A DNA stretch of 46,876 nucleotides from an uncultured Chitinophagaceae bacterium (GCA_903881425.1 CAIRTF010000006.1:1-46876), one strand, 5' to 3'. Counted from the stretch's first letter, positions 7,914 to 15,482 are shown. Notes: generated from the sequence alone by a model not told the origin. Made by a program: numbers and translations.

Positions 7914-8432
7914 ATGTCTTTAACAAACGATAGAATTAAACAAAGATTAATAGAGAAATTTGGAGAGCCTGTTTCCGGGTTTGAAGAACTGTATGGTTTA
8001 CTTTCTTTTGAAGCACCCAAAGAAATGAATTTAAAAATATTACAGTTTTTATTTGATGATGATGAATTGAAATTTCGTTTCTTAACCGATTTGTGTGCGG
8101 TAAATTATCCTGATGATAAAGGAAGAGAATTAGCTGTTGTATATCATTTGCATAATCTCGTAGATAATATTCGTTTGCGTTTTAAAGTGTTTACAAATGT
8201 GCAAGAACCGGATGTATTTACAGCATCAAAATTATTTAGTTCGGCAAATTGGATGGAAAGAGAAACCTATGATTTTTTTGGCGTGAATTTTATTGGTCAT
8301 CCAAATTTAAAAAGAATATTGAATGTAGACGAGATGGATTATTTTCCATTAAGAAAAGAATATCCTTTAGAAGATCAAACACGTATTGATAAAGATGATG
8401 CGATGTTTGGAAGAGGCGGAACAATTGTTTAA
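7914..8432 (+). CDS. nuoC: NADH-quinone oxidoreductase subunit C
   Basis: 172 residues. It is the 30-kDa subunit of the peripheral arm. The family block ANWMERETYDFFGVNFIGHPNLKRILNVDEMDYFPLRKEYPLE is clear at residues about 105-150, including the W-x-E-R-E-x-Y-D-x-F-G signature and the R-K-D/E-Y-P loop. NuoC and NuoD are separate here, not fused as in E. coli. It starts 17 nt after nuoB. Confidence 0.96.
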   Translation: MSLTNDRIKQRLIEKFGEPVSGFEELYGLLSFEAPKEMNLKILQFLFDDDELKFRFLTDLCAVNYPDDKGRELAVVYHLHNLVDNIRLRFKVFTNVQEPDVFTASKLFSSANWMERETYDFFGVNFIGHPNLKRILNVDEMDYFPLRKEYPLEDQTRIDKDDAMFGRGGTIV

Positions 8433-8457
8433 TGTGCAGATTGCAAATGTGAGAATG
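8433..8457. repeat. TGTGCA-type short repeat after nuoC
   Basis: The sequence right after the nuoC TAA begins TGTGCAGATTGCAAATGTG and shares its word pattern with the larger palindrome that directly follows the nuoI stop at 16139 and with 36928-36952. All three copies sit at or close to a gene's 3' end. Confidence 0.5.
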
Positions 8458-8482
8458 TAATTATTTCAAAAAATAAAAAATA

Positions 8483-8505
8483 AAAGTCCCTTAGGGATTT
8501 AGGGT
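8483..8505 (+). repeat. AGTCCCT/TAGGGT leader repeat at the nuoD start
   Basis: A 23-nt element ends exactly at the base before the nuoD ATG. It contains the small palindrome TCCCTTAGGGA (8487-8497) followed by TTTAGGGT. A 24-nt near-copy abuts the nuoL ATG at 17141-17164. Confidence 0.7.
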
Positions 8506-9735
8506 ATGTCAGAGCATCAGCATCATATAAAATTACCGGAAGGTTCTATTGAGAAACAGACCACTACATTGAATTTGGGTCCAACGCATCCTGCAACACA
8601 TGGTGTGTTTCAAAATATTTTAGAATTAGATGGTGAGCGCATTGTTTCATCAGAACAAACGGTTGGATACATTCATCGTGCATTTGAAAAATTAGCAGAA
8701 CGCAGACCATTATATCAAATCACACCCATTACTGATCGTCTGAATTATTGCAGCAGTCCATTGAATAATATGGGTTGGCATATCACCTGCGAAAAATTAT
8801 TAAATATACAAACACCCAAACGTGTTGATTATTTGCGTGTGATTATTATGGAACTGGCAAGAATTGCAGATCATTTAATTTGTAATTCTATTGTGGGTGT
8901 AGATGCAGGTGCTTTTACCGGTTTTGTGTATGTGATGGAGTACCGGGAATTAATTTATGAAATATATGAAGAAGTATGCGGGTCCCGTCTTACTACTAAT
9001 ATTGGGCGTATTGGCGGCTTTGAAAGGAATTTCTCAAATACAGCGTTTGAGAAACTCGAAAAATTCTTAAGAGAATATCCGAAAGTGTTGAAAGAATTTG
9101 AAAATCTTTTTACGCGCAACAGAATATTCATGGATCGTCTGGTAGGTACAGGTGCCATTAGTGCCGAACGTGCATTAAATTATGGTTTTACCGGACCTAA
9201 TCTTCGTGCAGCAGGTGTTGATTATGATGTGCGTGTACATGCACCTTACAGCAGTTATCAGGATTTTGATTTTATTGTTCCGGTTGGAAATACCGGAGAT
9301 AATTATGATCGCTTCTTAGTTCGTAACGAAGAAATGTGGCAATCACTTTCTATCATTGAACAAGCCTATCGAAAAGTACAAGAATTTAAAGGCGCTGATG
9401 CAGAAGTGTTTCATGCCAATGTTCCTGAATATTATTTGCCGGAGAAAAAAGAGGTTTACACAAAAATGGAAGCATTGATCTGGCATTTTAAAATTATCAT
9501 GGGCGAAACAGCCATTCCGAAAGGTGAAGTATATAATGCGGTTGAAGGTGCTAATGGCGAGTTAGGATTTTATTTAATTAGTGATGGTGGCAGAACACCG
9601 TATCGTTTGCATTTTCGCAGACCATGTTTTATTTACTATCAAGCGTATGGTGAATTAACAAAAGGTGCGATGTTGAGCGATGCCATTATTACCATGAGTA
9701 GTTTGAATTTGATTGCAGGAGAATTGGATGCTTAA
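8506..9735 (+). CDS. nuoD: NADH-quinone oxidoreductase subunit D
   Basis: 409 residues. This 49-kDa subunit forms the quinone pocket with NuoB. Signatures: LNLGPTHPATHGVFQ at residues about 22-36 (quinone-site His pair), YIHRAFEKLAE, ARIADHLICNS, and GELGFYLISDGG, then PYRLHFRRPCF near the C-terminus. The N-terminal MSEHQHHIKLPEGS tail is slightly longer than average. The start is fixed by the upstream leader repeat ending at 8505. Confidence 0.98.
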   Translation: MSEHQHHIKLPEGSIEKQTTTLNLGPTHPATHGVFQNILELDGERIVSSEQTVGYIHRAFEKLAERRPLYQITPITDRLNYCSSPLNNMGWHITCEKLLNIQTPKRVDYLRVIIMELARIADHLICNSIVGVDAGAFTGFVYVMEYRELIYEIYEEVCGSRLTTNIGRIGGFERNFSNTAFEKLEKFLREYPKVLKEFENLFTRNRIFMDRLVGTGAISAERALNYGFTGPNLRAAGVDYDVRVHAPYSSYQDFDFIVPVGNTGDNYDRFLVRNEEMWQSLSIIEQAYRKVQEFKGADAEVFHANVPEYYLPEKKEVYTKMEALIWHFKIIMGETAIPKGEVYNAVEGANGELGFYLISDGGRTPYRLHFRRPCFIYYQAYGELTKGAMLSDAIITMSSLNLIAGELDA

Positions 9736-9812
9736 ATAAATGTTGAATTATAAATGTTGGATGTTGAATGATTTTTCATTTAGCATTTAGCATTCAAAAT
9801 TTAAAATTAAAA
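9736..9812. repeat. Imperfect palindromic repeat in the nuoD-nuoE spacer
   Basis: Left half: ATGTTGAATTATAAATGTTGGATGTTGAATG. Right half: ATTTAGCATTTAGCATTCAAAATT-type words in roughly opposite orientation. It is the same class as 7236-7306. It is open in the nuoE frame, so gene finders may start nuoE inside it at 9768 and add 17 repeat-encoded residues. Confidence 0.55.
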
Positions 9813-9818
9813 GTGGTG

Positions 9819-10316
9819 GTGAAGTTTAATGAACAACAATTAACAGAGTTTAACCGATTGGTTGCACGTTATCCGCAAGGAAAACAAAAGAGTGCTTTAT
9901 TGCCGGTATTGCATTTGGCTCAGGAAAGTTTTGGCGGATGGTTAAGCAACGAAACAATGGATTATGTTGCAGAGTTATTGCAACTGAATCCGATTGAAGT
10001 ATATGAAGTAGCTACTTTTTACAGCATGTATAATTTAAAGCCTGTTGGTAAATATACATTTGAAGTTTGTCAAACAGGCCCGTGCATGTTAAGAGGTAGC
10101 AATGATATTATTGCATACATCAAAGAGAAATTAAACATCAAAGCCGGAGAAACGACTGCTGATGGTTTATTTACTTTGAAAACTGTAGAATGTTTAGGTG
10201 CTTGCGGTTATGCGCCAATGATGCAGTTGGGAAAAAATTATCGCGAACATTTAACTAAAGAAAAAGTAGATGCGATCATTGCTGAGTGCCAACAACACGC
10301 AACAGCCAATAATTAA
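9819..10316 (+). CDS. nuoE: NADH-quinone oxidoreductase subunit E
   Basis: 165 residues from the GTG at 9819. This 24-kDa peripheral subunit carries the N1a [2Fe-2S] cluster. Ligands are Cys84 and Cys89 in CQTGPC and Cys125 and Cys129 in CLGACG, with the thioredoxin-like fold and the helix segment VYEVATFYSMYNL before them. The frame is open back to an ATG at 9768, but that extension encodes only spacer repeat (MIFHLAFSIQNLKLK). Known NuoE proteins begin just before F-x-x-x-x-x-x-x-FN, so I prefer GTG at 9819, with 9813 and 9816 (also GTG) as alternatives. Confidence 0.93.
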   Translation: MKFNEQQLTEFNRLVARYPQGKQKSALLPVLHLAQESFGGWLSNETMDYVAELLQLNPIEVYEVATFYSMYNLKPVGKYTFEVCQTGPCMLRGSNDIIAYIKEKLNIKAGETTADGLFTLKTVECLGACGYAPMMQLGKNYREHLTKEKVDAIIAECQQHATANN

Positions 10317-10318
10317 GA

Positions 10319-10753
10319 ATGAAAAAAAGTTTTATCATATTATTCTTTTTATTTTCATCTGCGATTGTTTTTGCACAATCGAAAGATGAAAAAGAGTTGA
10401 CTGAAAAAACGTATTTATTAAGTCATACTGTTTTTGGAACAAAAGATAGTGCAACATTGGATGGCTTATTGGCTAAAACAGTTTCTTATGGTCATTCTCA
10501 TGGTAACTTGCAAACAAGAGAAGAGATGATCAAAGGCGTTAGTCATAATCTTTCCAATTATACAGATACTGCAGTATCAAGTATTAAAATTTTTATGGAA
10601 GACAATACCGCCATTGTTCGTTATCTTTTTAAAGCAAAAGAAAACAAGAAGGATGGTACTGTAACAGATTTAAATTTTAGTATGTTATTGGTTTGGATAA
10701 AAGAAAAAAGTGTTTGGAAATTAATGGGAAGACAAGCTGTTTCATTAAACTAA
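10319..10753 (+). CDS. Secreted NTF2-like (DUF4440/SnoaL-type) protein, first of a tandem pair
   Basis: 144 residues with a signal peptide (MKKSFIILFFLFSSAIVFAQ, cleaved near residue 20). The rest fits the NTF2-like cone fold of DUF4440 proteins: a long first helix with K-D-S-A-T-L-x-x-L-L, the short strand VSYGHSHG, a regulatory helix, then strands with DNTAIVRYLF and a final VWIKEKSVWKLMGRQAV. It starts 2 nt after the nuoE stop and so must be translated from the nuo transcript. It is not a complex I subunit. DUF4440 members may bind small ligands; no catalytic residue can be named. Confidence 0.8.
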   Translation: MKKSFIILFFLFSSAIVFAQSKDEKELTEKTYLLSHTVFGTKDSATLDGLLAKTVSYGHSHGNLQTREEMIKGVSHNLSNYTDTAVSSIKIFMEDNTAIVRYLFKAKENKKDGTVTDLNFSMLLVWIKEKSVWKLMGRQAVSLN

Positions 10754-10759
10754 TCTGAG

Positions 10760-11191
10760 ATGAAGAAGAGTTCATTTTTTATTTTTTTTATTGCTTTCTC
10801 ATTTCATTCGTTTGCTCAGAATGAATCGCAAAAAGGGGAAGTGATGATGAAATTGCTGATGCTGAAAACTGCCTTGGTTGCAAAAGACAGCATAACATTA
10901 TCAAAGCTTTTAGCTGATGATGTTACCTATGGGCACACAAATGGTTTGATACAAAGCAAATCAGCATTAATTCATTCTGTGATGACCGGAGAACAAGATT
11001 ATAAAAGCATTGAACCATCAGTCATGAATATCCGAATCTTTGATAAAACAGCAGTGGTTAATATGGATTCGAAAGTGGTATTGAATTATAATAAACAGCC
11101 TATGCAGATTGATATGAAAATAACTTTTGTTTGGGTCAATAAAAATAATGATTGGCAATTAGAAGCAAGACAAGCAGTAAAAATTAATTAA
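10760..11191 (+). CDS. Secreted NTF2-like (DUF4440/SnoaL-type) protein, second of a tandem pair
   Basis: 143 residues, 6 nt after its paralogue. A signal peptide (MKKSSFFIFFIAFSFHSFAQ) is followed by the same fold: AKDSITLSKLLADDVTYGHTNG, FDKTAVVNMDSKVVL and VWVNKNNDWQLEARQAVKIN. The shared YGH-S/T-x-G motif and identical ending pattern (W-x-L-x-x-R-Q-A-V) show an old tandem duplication, but overall identity is modest. Being exported, both would act in the periplasm or outside while being made with complex I. The function is unknown. Confidence 0.8.
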   Translation: MKKSSFFIFFIAFSFHSFAQNESQKGEVMMKLLMLKTALVAKDSITLSKLLADDVTYGHTNGLIQSKSALIHSVMTGEQDYKSIEPSVMNIRIFDKTAVVNMDSKVVLNYNKQPMQIDMKITFVWVNKNNDWQLEARQAVKIN

Positions 11192-11227
11192 GTATAAGTA
11201 GAAATATCCTCATTTGAAGAATAGAAT

Positions 11228-12586
11228 ATGAGTAGAAAATTATTATTAGAAAAAGCACATGTGGAAGGCATTCGTTATTACGATGTATATCGTCGCGAAG
11301 GCGGCTATCGCAGCGTGGAAAAGGCTTTAAAAGAACTGGGACCTGAAGCAATTGTGGAAGAAGTGAAGAAAAGTGGATTGCGTGGTCGAGGTGGTGCGGG
11401 ATTTCCGGCGGGTATGAAATGGAGTTTCATTGCAAAGCCCGAAGGCGTGCCACGTCATTTGGTATGCAATGCAGATGAAAGTGAACCCGGCACTTTTAAG
11501 GATAGATATTTAATGGAATTTTTGCCGCATTTATTAATTGAGGGTTTGATTGTTTCATCTTTTGCATTGGGTAGTAATGATACTTATATTTATATACGTG
11601 GAGAATATGCATGGATTGTTGATATTTTAGAACAAGCCATTACTGAAGCAAAAGACAATGGATGGTTAGGAAAAAATATTTTAGGAACCGGCTTCGATTG
11701 TAATATTCATGTACAACGTGGTGCTGGTGCTTATATATGCGGAGAAGAAACGGCATTATTAGAAAGCTTAGAAGGGAAACGCGGTAATCCAAGATTGAAA
11801 CCACCATTTCCTGCAGTGAAAGGTGTTTGGGACAGACCTACTGTTGTAAATAATGTTGAAACATTAGCGGCTGTTGTTCCCATCATAAATATGGGCGGTG
11901 ATGAATATGCAAAGATTGGTGTGGGCAGAAGTACAGGTACTAAATTAATTTCTGCATGTGGTAATATCAATAAACCCGGTGTTTACGAAATTGATATGAC
12001 CATCAGCGTAGAAGATTTTATATACAGTGATGAATATTGTGGTGGTATTGCAAACGGAAAAAAATTAAAAGCTTGTATTCCCGGTGGTTCATCAGTTCCA
12101 ATTCTTCCTGCTAATTTATTATTGAAAACAGCGAAGGGTGAAACGCGTTATATGAATTATGAAAGTTTAAGTGACGGAGGCTTTGCATCAGGAAGTATGA
12201 TGGGTAGTGGCGGATTTATTGTTTTAGATGAAGATCAATGTGTAGTAAAAAATACATTAACCTTAGCAAGATTTTATCGTCATGAAAGCTGCGGACAATG
12301 TTCGCCTTGCCGAGAAGGAACTGGTTGGATGGAAAAAATATTACACAACATCGAATACGGAAAAGGTAAGCTGAGTGATATAGATTTATTATGGGATATT
12401 CAAAGTAAAATTGAAGGCAATACGATTTGTCCGTTAGGTGATGCAGCAGCATGGCCTGTTGCAGCAGCTATCAGACATTTCAGAGATGAATTTGAATGGC
12501 ATGTATTAAATCCCGAAGAATCACAAAAAAGAAATTATGGTTTGGCGCATTATGCAGATGCAATTCATGTGCCGGTAACAGTTTAA
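11228..12586 (+). CDS. nuoF: NADH-quinone oxidoreductase subunit F
   Basis: 452 residues. This is the 51-kDa NADH-binding subunit with FMN and cluster N3. The Gly-rich NADH site GLRGRGGAGFPAGMKW is at about residues 51-66, the FMN-region block CNADESEPGTFKDR follows, then GAGAYICGEETALLESLEGKRG. Cluster N3 ligands are Cys355, Cys358 and Cys361 (ESCGQCSPCREGTGW) and Cys401 (NTICPLGDAA). Length is normal. It follows the NTF2-like pair by 36 nt and precedes the broken GxxExxY gene. Confidence 0.98.
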   Translation: MSRKLLLEKAHVEGIRYYDVYRREGGYRSVEKALKELGPEAIVEEVKKSGLRGRGGAGFPAGMKWSFIAKPEGVPRHLVCNADESEPGTFKDRYLMEFLPHLLIEGLIVSSFALGSNDTYIYIRGEYAWIVDILEQAITEAKDNGWLGKNILGTGFDCNIHVQRGAGAYICGEETALLESLEGKRGNPRLKPPFPAVKGVWDRPTVVNNVETLAAVVPIINMGGDEYAKIGVGRSTGTKLISACGNINKPGVYEIDMTISVEDFIYSDEYCGGIANGKKLKACIPGGSSVPILPANLLLKTAKGETRYMNYESLSDGGFASGSMMGSGGFIVLDEDQCVVKNTLTLARFYRHESCGQCSPCREGTGWMEKILHNIEYGKGKLSDIDLLWDIQSKIEGNTICPLGDAAAWPVAAAIRHFRDEFEWHVLNPEESQKRNYGLAHYADAIHVPVTV

Positions 12587-12591
12587 TTTTA

Positions 12592-12616
12592 CGCAACGAT
12601 GGCAACGCAAACAACG
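12592..12616 (+). repeat. Left inverted repeat of the GxxExxY cassette
   Basis: 25 nt composed of CGCAACG, then GCAACGCAAACAACG, beginning 5 nt after the nuoF stop. Its reverse complement matches 13018-13043 at about 20 positions with one gap. The presumed ATG of the GxxExxY gene (12599) lies inside it. Confidence 0.65.
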
Positions 12617-13007
12617 AATGCCATGGAAGAAAAATATGAAAATGAACTTGCGAAACTGGCATTGGATATTTGCTTTCGAATTCATCGCTTATACGGTCCG
12701 GGTTTATTAGAGAGTGTGTATGAAGAATTTTTTGTTATGAGTTGAATAAAGAAGATGTTTTTTTGAAAGGCAAATGCCTATTTCATTAATACATGAAAGT
12801 ATTAAGTTGGAAGTTGGTTTTAGGGCAGATGTGATTATAGATAAAACTTTGCTTATTGAATTCAAAAGTGTAGAAGCATTGACTAATATTCATTTTAAGC
12901 AAGTTCAGACTTATTTAAAATTGTGTGATTTAAAATTAGGGTTGCTGATTAATTTTAATCATGTTTATTAAAAAGACGGCATACATAGAATTGCCAATAA
13001 TTTGTAA
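12599..13007 (+). pseudogene. GxxExxY family protein (PDDEXK-like), broken
   Basis: Three frames together spell a GxxExxY protein (PF13366). Frame 1, 12599-12745: KLALDICFRIHRLYGPGLLESVYEE, containing the name-giving G-x-x-E-x-x-Y. Frame 2, 12736-12780: YELNKEDVFLKGK. Frame 3, 12774-12971: LEVGFRADVIIDKTLLIEFKSVEAL, with the D and E-x-K nuclease-like residues, then QVQTYLKLCDLKLGLLINFN. After an in-frame TAA at 12969 the expected tail KDGIHRIANNL continues to a TAA at 13007. So there are two frameshifts and one nonsense change; base-calling errors could explain some but hardly all. The intact family has a restriction-endonuclease-like fold of unknown role. It sits between nuoF and nuoG, bounded by inverted repeats. 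Confidence 0.85.
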
Positions 13008-13017
13008 GAATTAAACA

Positions 13018-13043
13018 CGTTGCGTTCCGTTGCGAACGTTGCG
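13018..13043 (-). repeat. Right inverted repeat of the GxxExxY cassette
   Basis: 26 nt made of CGTTGCG, TTCCGTTGCG and AACGTTGCG, 11 nt after the relic's terminal stop and 17 nt before the nuoG GTG. It mirrors 12592-12616 as described there and internally repeats CGTTGCG three times. Confidence 0.65.
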
Positions 13044-13059
13044 AGAAAAAAATAAAACC

Positions 13060-14163
13060 GTGGCAGAAGAAACATTATTTAAAGTAACTATTGATAACAT
13101 TACGATAGAAGTTCCGGCAGGAACTACTATTTTAAACGCTGCACGTAAGATTGGCGGAGAAGTGGCACCTCCTGCCATGTGTTATTACAGTAAGTTGCAA
13201 GGCAGTGGTGGTAAATGCAGAACTTGTTTAGTAGAAGTAAGTAAGGGTTCTGAAAAAGATCCAAGACCTATGCCTAAGTTGGTAGCATCTTGCAGAACAA
13301 CCGTCATGGACGGAATGGAAGTAAAAAATATTACATCACCAAAAGTATTGGATGCAAGAGCAGGTGTGGTTGAAATGTTATTAATCAATCATCCATTGGA
13401 TTGCCCTATTTGTGATCAGGCAGGTGAATGTCATTTGCAAGATCTAAGTTACGAGCATGGTAAAAACGGCACACGTTATGAATTTCAAAGAAGAACTTTT
13501 CCTAAAGTTGATTTAGGTGATAAGATTCAATTGCACATGACGCGTTGCATTTTGTGTTATCGTTGCGTGTTTACCGCCGATCAATTAACAGAGAAAAGAG
13601 AACATGGTATTTTAGATAGAGGTGATCATGCACAGATTGCCACATTCATTCAAAAAAATTTACAAAACGATTTCATTGGTAATGTTATTGATGTTTGTCC
13701 TGTTGGTGCATTAACCGATAAAACATTCCGATTCAAAAATCGTGTTTGGTTTACCAAACCGGTAGATGCACATAGAAATTGTAATAATCCAAAATGTTGT
13801 GGTGAAGTGCAGTTATGGATGAGAGGTGATGAAGTGTTTCGTGTAACTGCACGCAAAGATGAATGGGGCGAAATTAAAGAAGCGTCGAATGGTAAAACCG
13901 GATGGATTTGTAATGAATGCAGATTTGATAAAAAGAAAACAACTGATTGGATCATTGAAGGACCATCTCACATCAATCGCCATTCGGTTATTTCGCAAGG
14001 ACATTATGTGGGTGTTCACAAACCAAAAGAAACTTTTACAGCAGTGATGCATGGACGTGATCCGAAATTATTAATGAATATACATTCAGTGAGTGAGGTA
14101 AATAAACCCAATATTGATTTGAGTTTATTGGAAAGACCGGCACATTCAACAGATTTTAAATAA
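13060..14163 (+). CDS. nuoG: NADH-quinone oxidoreductase subunit G (short form)
   Basis: 367 residues from the GTG at 13060. It is the iron-sulfur subunit of the peripheral arm. [2Fe-2S] ligands are Cys41, Cys53, Cys56 and Cys78; the His-Cys3 cluster site is His111, Cys115, Cys118 and Cys124 (HPLDCPICDQAGEC). A further [4Fe-4S] site reads CILCYRC and later CPVGALTDK. A Cys-rich CNNPKCC and CNEC segment follows, and the chain then stops, so the large molybdopterin-like domain of the ~900-residue E. coli protein is absent, as in other Bacteroidota. The frame is open to a TTG at 13030, but that lies in the cassette repeat, so GTG is preferred. Confidence 0.95.
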   Translation: MAEETLFKVTIDNITIEVPAGTTILNAARKIGGEVAPPAMCYYSKLQGSGGKCRTCLVEVSKGSEKDPRPMPKLVASCRTTVMDGMEVKNITSPKVLDARAGVVEMLLINHPLDCPICDQAGECHLQDLSYEHGKNGTRYEFQRRTFPKVDLGDKIQLHMTRCILCYRCVFTADQLTEKREHGILDRGDHAQIATFIQKNLQNDFIGNVIDVCPVGALTDKTFRFKNRVWFTKPVDAHRNCNNPKCCGEVQLWMRGDEVFRVTARKDEWGEIKEASNGKTGWICNECRFDKKKTTDWIIEGPSHINRHSVISQGHYVGVHKPKETFTAVMHGRDPKLLMNIHSVSEVNKPNIDLSLLERPAHSTDFK

Positions 14164-14176
14164 CTATTAATAGACA

Positions 14177-15238
14177 ATGGAGATGCATTTATTGGCAATT
14201 GATTGGATGTTATTTGCAGAGAAACTGGTACTGATTGCAATTATCATTTTTGCAAGTTTGGGCATTGCTTTGTACACCACTTTTGCTGAAAGAAAAGTAG
14301 CGGCTATTTTGCAAGATCGTCCGGGACCCAATCGTGCCGGTCCTTTCGGCTTATTGCAACCTTTTGCAGATGGATTGAAACTGATCATGAAAGAAGAGAT
14401 CATTCCTAATCATGCAAATAAATGGTTATTTATTTTAGGTCCTGGTTTAGCAATGACTGCAGCATTAATGACTTGCGCTGTTATTCCTTGGGGCGATAAA
14501 GTTGTTTTATTTGGAAGAAATATTGCTTTACAAATTGCCGATGTGAACATTGGTATTTTATATGTGTTTGCAGTTGTAAGTTTAGGTGTGTATGGAATTA
14601 TGATTGGCGGTTGGGCAAGCAATAATAAATTTTCTTTGATGGCTGCATTACGCGGTGCATCGCAGGCAATTAGTTATGAATTGGCCATGGGATTAAGTTT
14701 AATTGCATTGTTGATGCTAACAGGTACTTTACAATTAGGTGAAATTGTAAAACAACAAATGCAAGCCGGTCATTATTGGAATATTGTATATCAACCATTG
14801 GGTTTTTTAATATTTATTATTTGTGCTTTTGCAGAATGTAACAGAACACCTTTTGATTTACCTGAATCGGAGAATGAATTGAACATGGGATTTCATCAGG
14901 AATATTCTTCTATGAAATTGGGTTTTTATTTATTCTCTGAATATGTGAACATGTTCATCAGCAGCGTAATCATGGCAACCTTATTTTTTGGCGGTTATGA
15001 TGTGCCTTTCTTTGATGAAGCCGCACATGCTAACTGGGGTAATTGGTTAGCTTTGATTGGTGTTGCAAGTATTATGATTAAAGCGGTGATCTTTATTTTT
15101 ATATTTATGTGGGTGCGTTGGACGATACCCAGATTCAGATATGATCAGTTAATGAATTTAGGCTGGAAAAAATTAGTGCCTTTGGCATTGATTAATATGT
15201 TGATTACCGGCGCTGTTATTTTATACTTTAATAAATAG
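14177..15238 (+). CDS. nuoH: NADH-quinone oxidoreductase subunit H
   Basis: 353 residues and about eight membrane helices. This subunit links the membrane arm to the quinone chamber. Signatures: AERKVAAILQDRPGPNRAGP at about residues 36-55, FAECNRTPFDLPESENELNMGFHQEYSSMKLGFYLFSEY at about 215-255, and WVRWTIPRFRYDQLMNLGWK near the end. All key acidic residues of the E-channel loop are retained. It starts 13 nt after nuoG; a second ATG two codons in (14183) is possible. Confidence 0.97.
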   Translation: MEMHLLAIDWMLFAEKLVLIAIIIFASLGIALYTTFAERKVAAILQDRPGPNRAGPFGLLQPFADGLKLIMKEEIIPNHANKWLFILGPGLAMTAALMTCAVIPWGDKVVLFGRNIALQIADVNIGILYVFAVVSLGVYGIMIGGWASNNKFSLMAALRGASQAISYELAMGLSLIALLMLTGTLQLGEIVKQQMQAGHYWNIVYQPLGFLIFIICAFAECNRTPFDLPESENELNMGFHQEYSSMKLGFYLFSEYVNMFISSVIMATLFFGGYDVPFFDEAAHANWGNWLALIGVASIMIKAVIFIFIFMWVRWTIPRFRYDQLMNLGWKKLVPLALINMLITGAVILYFNK

Positions 15239-15245
15239 TTTCTTT

Positions 15246-15482
15246 ATGAGCATATTTGTTTTAGCAAATAAGAATTTAAAAGGTAAGTGGCGCAAAATAT
15301 TAGTTAGCTTATATGCTGTGCATCTACTTTTATTTTCAGAATTTATTTATCTGAGTAAAACCAAAATTGTAAGCAGTGATACTATTGGCAATCTCATTTT
15401 AGTTTGGATGATTATAGCAATTAGTATTTGTGTTGCTGAATTCTTGTTTCACAGAAGTATGAAGAATAGAATAAAAAGTTGA
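15246..15482 (+). CDS. Small two-helix membrane protein inside the nuo operon
   Basis: 78 residues: a basic N-terminus (NKNLKGKWRK), hydrophobic helix about 18-36, a short polar loop (SKTKIVSSDT), helix about 46-64 and a basic tail. I recognise no named family. It starts 7 nt after nuoH and is cotranscribed with nuo. It is not one of the 14 core subunits. After it, 15483-15604 is a 122-nt spacer with no convincing gene; its purine-rich left part (GAACAGAAAGTTGAAGAGTG and following) looks like repeat material. Confidence 0.65.
   Translation: MSIFVLANKNLKGKWRKILVSLYAVHLLLFSEFIYLSKTKIVSSDTIGNLILVWMIIAISICVAEFLFHRSMKNRIKS

Noticed and set aside
12774-12971. Stand-alone 65-residue ORF between nuoF and nuoG
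   Set aside because: It is the middle third of the frameshifted GxxExxY gene; the N-terminal and C-terminal parts continue in other frames or past the stop.
13030-13059. Longer nuoG N-terminus from a TTG at 13030
   Set aside because: The added ten residues are encoded by the cassette's inverted repeat and have no NuoG similarity.
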